Below, one piece after another: positions 34,734 through 46,479 of a DNA stretch of 64,000 nt (its first letter is position 1; each line of letters begins with the position of its first letter). The stretch covers positions 15,551,263 through 15,615,262 of the forward strand of contig NC_134028.1 in the NCBI RefSeq assembly GCF_964204645.1. Reading direction: 5' to 3'. The position numbers were made by a program, and so were the translations under genes. The stretch is from Tubulanus polymorphus (taxonomy: Eukaryota > Nemertea > Palaeonemertea > Tubulaniformes > Tubulanidae). Below the pieces are notes generated by a model. That model was not told the DNA's origin. It ran no database searches and was given only the letters and a program-made list of their open reading frames with translations.

Positions 34734-35926
34734 AAGTCTATCACATAATTTTGTGACTATTTTGGGCTTATGATAACCGCCAGCAGAATATCGATCTTTT
34801 TGCATCTAGGTTAAACCACAGGCTTCTAAAATATGTATCTTGGCACCCTGATCCAGTGGCAATAATAGAAGGTTCCAATAGGTTCCAATACTATGGGCAC
34901 TGCGATCGTAGCCTACTTTTGATCATGGGTCATGTGACCGCCCCCATCTTGGAATTGACTGCTTACCACCACTTTCAATACAATTTCATACCGTTTGCAG
35001 TTCAGAATAGAAGCATTCAAAGAAAATTGCGTGATTCACAATTCTTTTATTTTCAAACAAATCCTTTAATCAAGTTACGTCCACATCAAACAATTCAAAA
35101 TCAAAAATTCTGTGAATATTATTATCTGATCTAACCCATACACTAGTTTACATATGAGGAACTATGATGTCCTAGCATTAGATTTTTCCCGGGAATGTAC
35201 CCTCTTCTCTCTGCTCATCCCATTTTTCATGCTAAAAAATAAAAATAAATTTACATAATCAAGACACATGTACTGTTTTGATGTTTTCATCATTATGTAT
35301 TCTACATGTAGGAGACACTGGTTCCAAGGACCACTTTCTAATGAGTCTACAATGCTCGACAATCAGTTAATTTCCATATTCGATGCCCCTGGTGAACATA
35401 TACAGAAACCAATGAGCTTGAAAGTAGCAATGATCATAGAACGTTATATGCAACGACTTTGTAATTGGCTGCGATTACTTAACAGACCGGTACATAGGAA
35501 CTGATGTAAATAGAAATGTATAACCAATAACATTCACAACGGAGAAATAATAGGCCTACCACAACAAGCTACTTGTGGGACAGTTGTGAAAGCTGGGAAA
35601 ATGAATATCGCCCAATGCTATACATCTCTCCATCTGATGATGAATTTTTTGCATGTTGACACTATACTTAATCCGGAATTCTCATAACCTTGGCCCAAAA
35701 TGAACCTTAATGAGCGAAGACCATATCTTACGACTAAAAGTATTCCAGCCAGTGCCCAGTTTTAACATTTTGGTGCTTCTTTTTGCGGTTTTAGGCTATA
35801 ATGAAGTTGAGGCCGCATTGTTTTTTGGTATGTGTTTGCTTGATTAATTAGTTTTGATGTAAGAAAGAACAATAGTTTTCCTGGTTTCAATGTAGCCTAT
35901 TTGTAGTGCAATCCTCTAGTCTTCGA
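34734..35926. repeat. Non-coding, with a 154-bp repeat fragment at 35370-35510
   Basis: 35370-35510 carries a diverged unit ('gatgcccctggtgaacatat', 'caatgagcttgaaa'). Nothing else is recognised; the 66-92-aa frames overlap repeats and have no motifs. Confidence 0.45.
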
Positions 35927-36560
35927 GTTATATCTGATTCTGCTGTTGAAAGCAGTGTTCCGAAATTAAAGCATAGTGGTGCTTAGAAAATGCGCCAGCC
36001 CACTCCAGGAATGAGGGGCAACCCTGGAAAAATTTCATATTTCTTGGTGCTCAGATGCGTTTTCCCAGCATTAGGGGCCATAATCAACTGGTTCAAATTT
36101 GGTAATTTTTTTGTAGCGATCATTGGCAGTTTGCTTGAGGCACTTATCTGCCGTATATGGTAGGCTTATGTCCATTAAACAGATCCATATTCTCATATCT
36201 ATTAATATAATCCAATTTTATCATGCAAGCTTGGAAAGCATTTATTAATTTCTATTTGCAAAATATTTTGGTGACTGCGATAAGTTATGATGATGAAGTT
36301 TTTCATCTCGATAGGAGACTAGAAAAATTGAGGCTGATAGTTTGTCTATTCAGCGCGCGCTGAGCGCAACAGTGTGACCTTTGTTGGCATTGATTTTTTT
36401 AGGAAATCCCTGGATATTTATACCACCGGTAGTTCAGTGTGTGCTTACGCTAAATTATACAATTATTGATTTACAGAATTTATACTAAGTGAGACGGAGC
36501 TATGAAGTGTTTATACAATTGATGCACCGGGAATAAAATTGAGCATATGAACCTGACAGT
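35927..36560 (+). repeat. DIRS-end fragment and dispersed repeat H, copy 1
   Basis: 35927-35990 ('ctgctgttgaaagcagtgtt') matches 38440-38500 at the 3' end of the DIRS recombinase, so it is a detached DIRS piece. 35990-36560 is the inverted counterpart of 60480-61060 (shared: 'aaatccctggatatttata' against its complement, 'tgatgcaccgg'). Confidence 0.55.
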
Positions 36561-36564
36561 CTTA

Positions 36565-37311
36565 AGGCTGGCTTATGTCGACAAGCAAAGCGACGCCTAC
36601 GGACGCAACTGGGTTTATCACCAATTAGCGGCAACTAGCGGCCAATGAGAGGCCACCAGTTGCTGCTCTATCGGTTCGACATAAGCCAGCTTGCGACAAC
36701 AACGCGAAGCCTACGGACTCGTCGCTAGTCGTATCAGGCTAGTTGCCCATGTTCTACTCCGGCCTACAGCAGGCGGACAGTTGCTTTCGATCGGAACCGA
36801 CATAAGCTCATCTGCGACGACCGCATATACGTAGTACAAATTATGACCGCTAGTAAGCGTCATTCGTAGTTAGTCATAAACTTTCAAATTCAAGTATTTC
36901 GAAACATAAATCAGCACGGCAGATGCCTGGACCAAAGATCTAGAGGCGAAATTGGTAGAATTATGGTGTGAGCGGCCATCTTTATATGATATCGCTAGTA
37001 CATTGTATTCAAAACAGAATCAGAAAGACAAAGATCTTATAGAAATAACTTTTTTAAAAGAAATATATTCCCCAATAATTCAAAATAAATCAAATTTATT
37101 CTCAAAATGCTTATCACGTGACCGCCTGAGCCGTTGCAGTTGCCAGTAATCGTAACCAACATAAGCAGGGAAGCAACTGGGAGGATCTCATATCCCAATA
37201 GTCGACCTCAGTTGCTGCGAATCGGAGCGCAGTCGGCATAAGCTGGGCTGCTCTCAGTTGCGTCGGTAGGAGTCGGTAGGCGTCGCGTTGCTTGTCGACA
37301 TAAGCCAGCCT
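36565..37311. mobile_element. Harbinger-type MITE, copy 2 (747 bp)
   Basis: Same AGGCTGGCT termini as copy 1, with a TTA duplication (36562-36564 and 37312-37314). The interior is reversed relative to copy 1 ('gcttatcacgtgacc' here against 'ggtcacgtgataagc' at 30390). Confidence 0.85.
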
Positions 37312-37432
37312 TTAGAAAGCCAGATAAGTAAATGAACTCCTGATCATTTTCTTAACCCTTACAATACCACTACCATATAGCATACGGTACGAATTGGCAA
37401 GCTAGCATACCCGTACCGTATGTGATACGGTA

Positions 37433-37726
37433 ATGCTTAACCCTTCTTCTAGAAGGGCATATCTATCAGTATCAGCCGGTGCTGCCATCTGCATAAAATC
37501 CAAGATGGCAGCAGCCAGGAAAAAAACTATTTGGCTGGATGAAACTGTTCAGCAGCTCGTATATGATGCTGACAGTGATGCTCATGACTTGGAATTTGGT
37601 AGTGAACAAATTGAGAGTGACAACGAATATACCAGTGCAGTTCAGATGATGAGACTTAGTCAGAAAATGAGTTTAGTGCCGGCAATGACGTTGATGATGA
37701 AAATGAAATCAGTGACAATTTTTTAG
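37433..37726 (+). other. Unrecognised 97-codon frame, acidic
   Basis: Starts 'MLNPSSRRAYLSV'; a second Met opens 'MAAARKKTIWLDETVQQLVY', followed by an acidic stretch ('DADSDAHDLEF'). Acidic leaders of this kind begin piggyBac-type transposases, but no transposase body follows. It lies directly outside the DIRS left terminal repeat. It could be a transposon relict or chance. Confidence 0.25.
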
Positions 37727-38448
37727 ATCATGTTGATATGGTTGTCATGGCAACGGACACCAATAACAATAACGAAGTACCAGAAACTGTCCATCCTCAA
37801 GGTCACATATATCGAAATTATTTCTATATTTGTTAGCCCAAAGGTTATCAACACCATGGTATGTAATATATCAGTGTCAAATATTACAATTTTTGGAACT
37901 AAAATTTGAATTTCCGAGTAGTACTTACCCTTTCCTATGGTTTTTGCCAATATTTTCTAACTTTGGATTGATCGCCAATGGTTTTTCTATAGGGCCTACG
38001 ACCCGGCCCTGCGGTATTGCATTTAGCCACCGGCGAAATCCGCCATCTGTTTACGTCACAGCAGACCCAAAAATGCAGCTATGCGGGGCAGGTGGGCGGG
38101 ATTCCCACCATAGGAAAGGGTAAGTACTACTCGGAAATACAAATTTTAGTTCCAAAAATTGTAATATTTCCGTCGAGTACAGTACCCTTTTTTTGCTAGA
38201 CTAGCCTAGCACAAGCAAGGTAAGAGGGAAAAAAGAGAGCACTTACCCAAGCATGGAATGGAGCACTGTAGCACAGGGAAGACCGGTTGGCCACAGTGAG
38301 TCCTTTCAGCTTGCGAATATGAGCTCAAACCATGTACATGGATGCACCCCTTGTAATCCTGATAATGCAAACATAAAAATTCTATGCTTAAGAGTCCGAT
38401 CCGAAAGAACGGACACCTTGAGTCATAACAACAGGACCGAGTTATATC

Positions 38449-39075
38449 TTATTCTGCTGTTGAAAGCAGTGTTCCGAAATTAAAGCATAGTGGTGCTAAT
38501 GAGCGTAACTGGCCTGAAACATCCCGTAAATAAACTGACGATGGAGAATTCCAAAAGGCGGCCCCACAGACTTCTTCCAACGGAGCACCTGAAAAGGCTG
38601 CGCAGGAAGTAGCCATAGACCTCACTTGATGAGAAACAACACCCCCTGAGGAAAGATTCTCCTTTAATAAAATGTCCTTGATCAGTGAAGAGTCCAGCAG
38701 CGGAATAAATAAACGCTCCCGCGAACCCCTTCGTGGAGCAGAGCGATCTAAATAGAAACACAACGCCTGTACAGGACATAACGTCTGTCCGGAAGACCCG
38801 GTTCCACTCAATGTCTTCATTCCACTCAATGTCAGGGCTTCAATTCGCCATTGACGACCAACCGAGCCTGGCCGTTGGTTCTTTGCAACCCGCGCCGAAG
38901 ATTCGTAGTTGTCACCCACCAATGAAAATCTGTACTTAGATCGGTTGGAGGTACGGGAATCAAGGTCTCCCAGTTGCCCTTCGACTGAGACCAGAAGACC
39001 TTCCAATATTGTTGTAAGCGCCTGCTTCTGAGGCGGCCTAAGGGCACCACCAGATCCATGGAGCTGATGGAGCCT
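38449..39075 (-). pseudogene. DIRS RNase H tail and tyrosine recombinase C-terminal part
   Basis: DIRS elements integrate through a tyrosine recombinase instead of a DDE integrase. Frame pieces here give the end of the RT/RNase H region ('MDLVVPLGRLRSRRLQQY', 'HWWVTTTNL'), then recombinase blocks 'LCPVQALCFYLDRSAP', 'VSHQVRSMATSCAAFSGAPL' and 'AAFWNSPSSVYLRDVS'. In these the H-x-x-R is visible as 'HQVR', and the catalytic tyrosine is expected in 'VYLRDVS'. The N-terminal half of the recombinase and most of RT are absent, and pieces sit in at least two frames. The 3' end runs into the internal complementary region. Confidence 0.7.
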
Positions 39076-39086
39076 AGAAACCGTGA

Positions 39087-41181
39087 CTAGTAACCAGCTG
39101 TTCTCGGGGTTGTGGGCACTCCCGCTACAGCTTCTTGAAGCGATTGTTGAAGCTGCGCGCTAGTTCTCCAACCGGCATCCTTAGCCGCCTGAGAAAGCGC
39201 TGAAGTTTGAGTTGGTCCGGTTTGCTTCAGTGCCGAACCCTGCCCCGCCGGTGTCGGACCCGAACGCTTTTTCCACGAAGTTCGGACGGTGGACTTGGTC
39301 TGGACCTCCCGAATCTTCCTCAGCTCGGCGGAAACAGGAGCGCACCAACCGGAGAACAGACATGAAGACGTTCCCAATGGAGCTCTCAGCAAAGAATTGG
39401 ACACAATATCTGGTAGACGAGCTTTGGAACTGGAGCCCATAACTGACTGACGGGAGGCTAACACAAGATTAGCCTGACCCCAAACCGACATCAGAATTAC
39501 ATGTGAAACAGACTGAGCCAAAGATTGGATAATCCGGTCCATTCCCTCAAGTTTTAGGGCAACTGACTCTGGGTTGGAGCCCGCATGGACGGCGGCGAGA
39601 GTTTCGCGAAGCTCACCCGTCAACACCTTTAGTGCCATATCCTGAAATGAACCAACACTGGTAAGATTATAAGATAAAATCCCACTATTTACAGATTAAA
39701 AGAATTCAAAAACCAGAATTTATTTATTAAATCTAAAATATTTAAAAGACACGACGTTTCGATCTCACCCTAGAGATCATCGTCAGGTGTGAGAAATAGA
39801 CTAAAAACAGGGGTATATATAGAGGAGGACAGGTTAATTGAGTAACTTTACTCAATTCTTGTTCCAGGGCCACATTCACCCCACAATTGCATATCTAATC
39901 CAGCCCATTCTCTTGAAACCACTGACGATTCGCGTAAAACATTAAGATCAAAGTCCGGAGGGCAATAAGCTTCCATTGACTCACCGACCAGAGGAGCTGC
40001 TCTGGCCTTAGCGCGAGTTGCCCCGTGTTTGACAAAAAACTCACTTATCATTGCTCTAAATGGCATGTCCCCCGCTGGTTCGGATAAAACTGAACGGGAC
40101 GGAGATACATTGCGAGCCAGGGAAGTCCCCATTGTATGGGGCAACCCAAAATTGCTTGCGGCAGGAACGACCCCAGAAGGAATTGCCGCTTCTTGGACCG
40201 GATCATCATTGAAATCAGACCCTACCCCAGCATCAAGGAAATCAGAGTCAGAATTCCGAATAATTGAGTGGGCTGGCGAACTTCTAACCAGACAATCAGG
40301 AATAGGCTTACCTGTTGTAGAAGTTGTAGCAACTTGTTGCCACGACGATAACTAGTTTAAAATTTTTTCTTCAAATATATGGAAATCCTTCTGAGTCAGG
40401 AATTTTCCTGTATCCCGACGATCATGACGACTTCAGTGAAGGTCCCTCGATTGGGATTGAGACCTGCTTGAAGAATTGCCTTCTTCGCTAAACGATGTCG
40501 ACGAACGATGAGACGATGGACGGCGAAACTTTCTGTAATAACGATTGTAATCCCTCTCGCGATCAATCCTTGATCTGCCAGAAAGAGACCTTGCGTGTTT
40601 ATTACGCTCACGGCGTCTGGACCTAGTAGGCAAGCTCTATCCCCGGAGCGACAATGACTATGATTCGAAACGTCAGAATCAGACGATGTACAAACTGGAA
40701 GTTTAGAACCGGGTGACGTCTGGACCGGACCGGTGCCGGAACCGACCCGGACGGGTACCGACCAAACTGGTGCCGGTATCTCAACTACCGGGGCGTGCTC
40801 TCGGTTCAGAACATATAGTCTGAACCGGTGATCGACCAGCGACCGGTGATCGACCAGCGACCGGTGGCGGAGAACAAGCGTTCCTCCCCGATGAACGGAG
40901 TTGGGAAGCCGATCGGCAAGTACGATCGGCGACCGCTCCACTATATGATTTGAAATAGAATTAGAGACGTAGGTTGGCACATCCGCCAAAACCGACGAAC
41001 CCCTTCTCTTAACTCGATGACGATCTTTCAGCTTCCAAGCATTATTGGCCCGAATCCAAAGGTCCTCGGACCAAACCTCGCAAGTCTTGCAAGGATTACC
41101 CCTACACGACGCACAAGAAACGTGGTTATCCCAGGCACCAAATAAATGTCCACATCCCTCACCTTTAGAAGGGGGCGGCAT
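39087..41181 (-). pseudogene. DIRS gag-like protein, interrupted
   Basis: The frame from 41181 (261 codons) opens 'MPPPSKGEGCGHLFGAWDNH' and has a cysteine cluster 'CASCRGNPCKTCEVW' (residues ~19-38), as in gag proteins of marine-invertebrate DIRS elements, followed by arginine/serine-rich, low-order sequence. It continues in other frames at 40144-39848 and 39638-39087 ('ARLPDIVSNSLLRAP'). About 210 bp between those last two pieces carries a hammerhead-like motif and an AT-rich tail and looks like an insertion or intron. Gag would package the element RNA. Confidence 0.55.
39748..39790 (-). ncRNA. Hammerhead-ribozyme-like motif
   Basis: Read on the minus strand: stem I ACAC (39790-39787), core CUGACGA (39786-39780), stem II GAUCUC/GAGAUC (39778-39773 and 39766-39761), GAAA (39760-39757), a minimal stem III ACGU with C at 39753 as cleavage base, then GUGU closing stem I. 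The minimal stem III is like that of hammerheads in Penelope-like elements, which act as dimers. One extra U (39779) between the core and stem II departs from the canonical layout, so activity is uncertain. Confidence 0.5.
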
Positions 41182-41489
41182 AATGATTCAATTAATCAGT
41201 CAAAATAATGAATTCAATTCAATTAGTTAAATTATTTCGGGAAAAAAGAGACAAGGGAAAGCCCTCAAACCGCTCGGACTCATCATTACGAGAGTGATTA
41301 CTCCCTTAACTTCCTAATCCCTTTGATTTTTTGGCGAAAAAATCCAACGCGTTCATATACAAGAACGCCAAGAAAAAAGATGGCGGATTTCGCCAGTGGC
41401 TAAATGCAATATTGGTGATCAATCCAAATTTAGAAAATATTGGCAAAAACCATAGGAAAGGGTACAGTACTTGACGGAAATACATACGT

Positions 41490-43228
41490 AACAATTTTCT
41501 AAGGCCTGAAATTATACCCCAATGAAACCCCTTACATCCGGCCTTCTGACATATCAGTGGAAGAGTGGAAAAATATATGTTTTAGTTGTTCTATTGCTTT
41601 GAAATTTTTACTTCATAAAGTAAGGATATATGGCATACAATTTCAGTTGAAATTGAATCAGTGGATCAGTGGATTTTGCTGGGAGACAGAGCAGTTTATC
41701 TGAAACTTTTTCACAAATCTTTTTATGGTGGCCATCTTGGAGTATGTGACCTTGACCTCAAGTTCACTTATATCCAAATTATTTATGTCTACTTTGTTGG
41801 CCCAAAAGTTATCAACAACGTGCTATATAATTTTTCTGTGTCAGATTCCTTGGTAACTATTCTATGAAGCATCAAATATACCCCTATAAACCCCTTAATT
41901 CCGTCCGGTACAGCAGCAGAGACACTATGTGGTATTGAAAGGGTTAAGCATGTCGTAACTTTTATTTGCATGACGGTAAAGTGCAGAAGGAGTGTCAATA
42001 ATTCTTGTATATGTATCCTATATTTATACATTAATCTTTTTTTAAGTCAATTGAAAAGGTCCACATGTGGTGATTCGGATTGCGGCAATAAATACCAGAA
42101 TCGTTTATCTTTTTTTCAATGTTTCACCATATCACGTTCATTCACATATACCCACATCCAAAATCGTGCACACAATCTGTATGAGGGTCCTCTCCCAGAA
42201 TATTTTGAACTCCTAGATCATCTGAGACATGTTTTCAGCTCTTCTGGCAATACTTTTTCCACAGAAAATTGATTTGAGCCAAAGACAATGGCTGCCAGTC
42301 AGCCATCGTGATTCTGATCCCGGTTTGTTTTTCTGCAGATGCGTCTAAGGGAGCATCTCAAAATTTCGATATTTACTTCAATTAGAATAACTCGCGGAAG
42401 GGGTGGCGGAGGCCTCCCACTGATTCATCATGACTGCCGAACTGTTGATTTATTGTGGTACCAGATAGCATTGAATTGAATTGCAGTTTCAAATATATAT
42501 GTTACAAGCAGTAGATTTAACCGTCTCTCTTTTAGATGCTGTTGGTATTGCAGATATATTTGATTTTGTTTATTAAGTCTATTCGAGTTCAATAGGTTTT
42601 TCAACTTTTAATTCATTTTTCAATCGAAATACTCTCGTGAGACTGTCTTATCTTCATCTGTGGTCTCTCATTAGAAAATCAAGCTGCAACTTTGGCACGT
42701 GTCTACTCGAAGGGGGGGGTTAAAACCAATTAGATAGTTATTCTAATTGATGGAACTTTTCAAATTTTGAGATGTTTCCTAAGCAAATAAATATCAATAC
42801 CAAACATCAATTATGATATATGTCAAAGCATATTGCAAACTTCCTTAAACAGCCCATCTACGGAAGGACTGATAAGAAATGAATGCAGGGCCGAAGACTT
42901 ACCCAAGCGTTAGGACAAAGTGATCGGTACACACGCTTGAAATATTCGCATGGTTCATGGTCGTCTCCCTTTATTTTGTGGCAACGATGATAATCAACAT
43001 AGTTTTGCCAACAGTTTCTGAAAAGAATTAAATCATTCAAAAATTACGAGTTTGAAAATGTGGAAATATTACAAGTAACATTAAGGCTAACTACCAATGG
43101 CCAGGGCAGCAGTTGCGAGCACCGAAAGCGCCAAATGGGTGGGGGGTTTTGAGGCCCTTCCACAAACAAATTTTGAACTTTTAAGTTATTGTTGCAGGAG
43201 ACCCATTCTTCCAGCTTTGACAAACAAG
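41490..43228. other. Non-coding; fragments of dispersed repeats
   Basis: 41770-41850 ('ggcccaaaagttatcaacaa') resembles 37833-37880 next to the DIRS left end. 42280-42350 is a fragment of repeat F ('caatggctgccagtcagcca'). No frame is convincing. Confidence 0.45.
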
Positions 43229-43464
43229 AGCCCCACGGGGCACTATAGCCAGCCTGTCAGCTTTTCAGCCTGTCAGCATGCTCGCACATAGGAGTGAAAA
43301 CGTACAATGACTTTCCTATGTTTTTTTTTAAAGTGACTCCCCTGGACTATTTACTCCAGTCAACATTTCAGCTGGCCTAACTAACTCAACCAACGCCAAA
43401 CTGACTTCTTCCGTCTGTCTGCAGCGCTACCTAGTGAGAAGAGTATAAAATTCTGTAACCGGCT
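43229..43464 (+). repeat. Repeat end 'gagccccacggggcacta'
   Basis: A short GCCCC/GGGGC hairpin followed by 'gccagcctgtcag'. Copies at 17542 and 58850 suggest a terminus of the composite element. Confidence 0.45.
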
Positions 43465-44395
43465 GGTGTTGTTGTATCGGCAGGCTGGCCGAGGAACTAG
43501 CATTTACACCAGTGGTACAGGATTCCATCCATCAGGAACAACAAGGCAGTTAACCCTTATATGTACCATCTTAATTGCATCGCAGAATGAGAATGATTAT
43601 CATAACTTTTCATAGTCTTTATATACAGAATCATGAGTATGATGTGAGAACTAGGTGTCAGACAAGTTGTAGGCATCAGGACTCACAAACTAACACCTAG
43701 CGGCATATTTGAGAGACGTAAATTAATTAATGATGAGCAGTGACTAGAGCTAATTACTTTGAAAACTGAGTAATGTGACATGTTGATTACGATAAAGCAC
43801 ATATTGATACTATATTCATAAGTTATATTACATTGTTAACTCTTTGCCTGCCAGGCCTATTTTTCAGGAAATGCTGCGGTTTGCCAGGATTTCCGTGTTT
43901 TTCAGAGATTCATAAAACAAAAACTAAAAGAGATATCATCATCAAATTCTACATGTAGAATAAGCAGAATTTCTTCTAAAAGTGATAAAATCTGCAGCAA
44001 TCACTAGTGCAGAGGGGTATTATACATAAAATAAGCCCATTCATGCGTGTTCAGACCCCATTTCAATAGATGACGTCACTAACACACTGCATTGAACGAC
44101 TGATGATAGTTTGTTTTAGTAGTAAAGATGTTAAACTAACAGGAATTGTGCGATGAATTTGCCATCTATCGTAAAGTTAAGAAACAAGTCAACCGTACCA
44201 GTACGGTTTTGGCAGGCAAGCGATGGGATATGTCGATCACACCAGTACGTTTTAGGCAGGCAATGAGTTAATACTATCATTATTATTATTAAGCATTTCC
44301 TATAGTAAGTAAATATGAAATACCATGAACCATTAGATATGAAATTGTAGATATATATGATCATAGAATATGCAACTTATATCAGGGTGACAGAT
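43465..44395 (+). repeat. Direct duplication, copy 1 (interrupted by a MITE)
   Basis: 43465-43839 plus 44268-44390 match 45905-46390, starting from 'tgttgtatcggcaggctggc' and including 'ctcacaaactaacacctag'. Non-coding. Confidence 0.8.
43840..44267. mobile_element. piggyBac-like MITE (428 bp), TTAA target
   Basis: The ends read CTCTTTGCCTGCC and CTCATTGCCTGCC inward, flanked by TTAA on both sides (43836-43839 and 44268-44271). The paralogous copy near 46258-46265 has a single TTAA and no insert, giving an empty site within the same window. The interior has direct repeats of 'accagtacg.tttt.ggcaggca'. Confidence 0.85.
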
Positions 44396-45904
44396 GCCCC
44401 CTTGTCCAATTAAATTTGGTCCTCCAAATGTGCAGAAAACGTAGATGCTGAAAGCTCATCAAAACTCCTTCCGCCGCGAAAACATAAAAATTTGAGTTTT
44501 AGCGCGCGAAAATGTGCAAACGCTGAACAGTAACGGCCGGACTTTCAGTCATTCACGAAGGAGTCACATGTTGACGATATGTTAACTGTAATTTTGAATG
44601 ATCTGCAGAGGATCCCCGAATTCTGGTTGATTCTCCGACGAACAAAACTAGCAATGTGTTGTGTAGTTATAGCGTCCCGAAGTCCAGTTGGTGATAGCAA
44701 GTAGTACACATTTCTCTGTTTTGAAGATCTTTCGATTACTGACTGGAAATAGCTTTGTGACTGAATTTTGTGATACAATGATAGTAACGTGCAACATCTG
44801 ACATCAGAACAGTGTTAAGGCAATAACACAACACAGATACAGTTACCCTTGTCAACCAAAAGCAATAAATTATCATCCCAAATAAGTGGTCAGGTGTAAC
44901 TGAGATTATATATTTGTCCACATAAAAATTTAACCAATTCATCTTCATGTTTCAGTTATACTTACAAACAAAAAATATAAACCCATGAAAATGAAAATTG
45001 CAGATTAAACCTTTTGTACGGTCGAAATGTTGTCGCGAAAAAAATATAGATACGCACTGTACTGTAAGTAGATGAATTTGACTAATTAACCTTAGACATA
45101 TTCTCAGAGAAGTGTACCGTATTCGAATACTTATGGTACGAAATGCAACTAAAAATGATTTATTCTGATTGGAACTAGATGCCTAGAAAAAAAAGAATTG
45201 TGAATCATACTATTTAAACCGGCGATAACTTTCTTGATCGTACGGCAGTATCTTATATCCAAATTCCTATAATTTTCTATCATCTTCATCTGACAACTAA
45301 TTCCAGACAAAGAAGCAACTATATTACCTTCGACATGGTTCCCACAGATATATGAATTCAAAATTCACAAGTTTTTCCCAAGTATTTCACGGGTGATTTT
45401 CCAATTTTGCTAAATGCAAACGAACACATATCGTCATGCTACAGTCAACATTTTAGGGGTGACTGGTTGATAAAGGTGATTTTGAAGGGAAATTGCTGAA
45501 GAAAGTTGCCCTTGGCAAATGCAATATGTGAAATGTAATGAATTTCCCAAATAATTCCCTGATTTGAGGAAAATTTTTCAAATTCCCAAATATTTCCAAA
45601 CCGGGAATTATCATTTCAAAATTCCCAAGATTTCCCAATTTCCCTGTTCTGTGGGAACCATGCTTCGACTGACAATAAGTTACTGTTATGCATTGTATCC
45701 ACTGAAACAGCAGCAATGTTCACGATCAATACGGCCATCTCATAGGTGTAGTTGAATACGATCTACTCGTGAGGTCCATGTTCCAGTCACAATCAATAGT
45801 TTAACAGCTTCATCTGTACTGGTGTAAGTCACGAGGACTTAAATTCGGGTTCTCCCCATCTGTAACCGTCGATCTGTGAAGGTAAACCCGGTTCTCCGCC
45901 ATCT
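44396..45904. other. Non-coding, nothing recognised
   Basis: No frame with a recognisable domain. 45540-45650 is rich in 'aattcccaa' repeats. A short tandem pair 'ggttctcc.catctgt.accg' occurs near 45850 and 45892. Confidence 0.4.
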
Positions 45905-46390
45905 GTTACCGCCTGGTTGTTGTATCGGCAGGCTGGCTGGGGAACTAGCATTTACACCAGCGGTGCAGGATTCCATCCATCAGGAACAACAAGGCAGTTA
46001 ACCCTTATATGAACAATCTTTATTGCATGCGGGAATGAGAATGATTATCATAACATAATGATGTGAGAACTAGGTGTCAGACAAGGTGTAGACATCAGGA
46101 CTCACAAACTAACACCTAGTGACATATTTGAGAAACGTAAATTAATAAATGATGAGCACTGACTAGAGCTAATTCCTTTGAAAACTGAGTAATGTGACAT
46201 GTTGATTATGATAAAGCACATATTGATACTATATTCATAAGTTATATTACATTATTAACAATATTATTGTTATTATTATTATATCATTAAGCATTTCATA
46301 TAGTAAGAGATATGAAATATCATGAACCATTCGATATGAAATTGTAGATACAATTGATTATAGAATATGCAACTTATAATCAGGTGACAA
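45905..46390 (+). repeat. Direct duplication, copy 2 (empty site)
   Basis: Matches 43465-44390 without the piggyBac-like MITE. Confidence 0.8.
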
Positions 46391-46479
46391 TTCTCACTCC
46401 CTGATGTGCGGACAGACTGCAAAAATTTATAGATATGGAAAAAACCGGGGCCTCCCAAGCGACGGCACAAACAACTAGG

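Larger units (their letters stand above)
37879..41489 (-). mobile_element. DIRS-type retroelement, internally deleted
   Basis: Inverted terminal repeats lie at 37879-38047 and 41380-41489 (shared 'ccctttcctatggtttttg' in opposite orientations). Between the recombinase end and the left repeat, 38107-38169 is complementary to 37879-37940, and 38166-38190 matches the complement of the right end (41458-41482). This is the internal complementary region that defines DIRS elements. Gag lies near the right end and tyrosine recombinase near the left, so the element reads on the minus strand. Most of reverse transcriptase is missing between about 39060 and 39087. Confidence 0.8.

Noticed and set aside
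37878-38170. Independent 293-bp MITE with 62-bp inverted arms
   Set aside because: The arms are better explained as the DIRS left terminal repeat and internal complementary region, because the adjacent bases also match the right terminal repeat.
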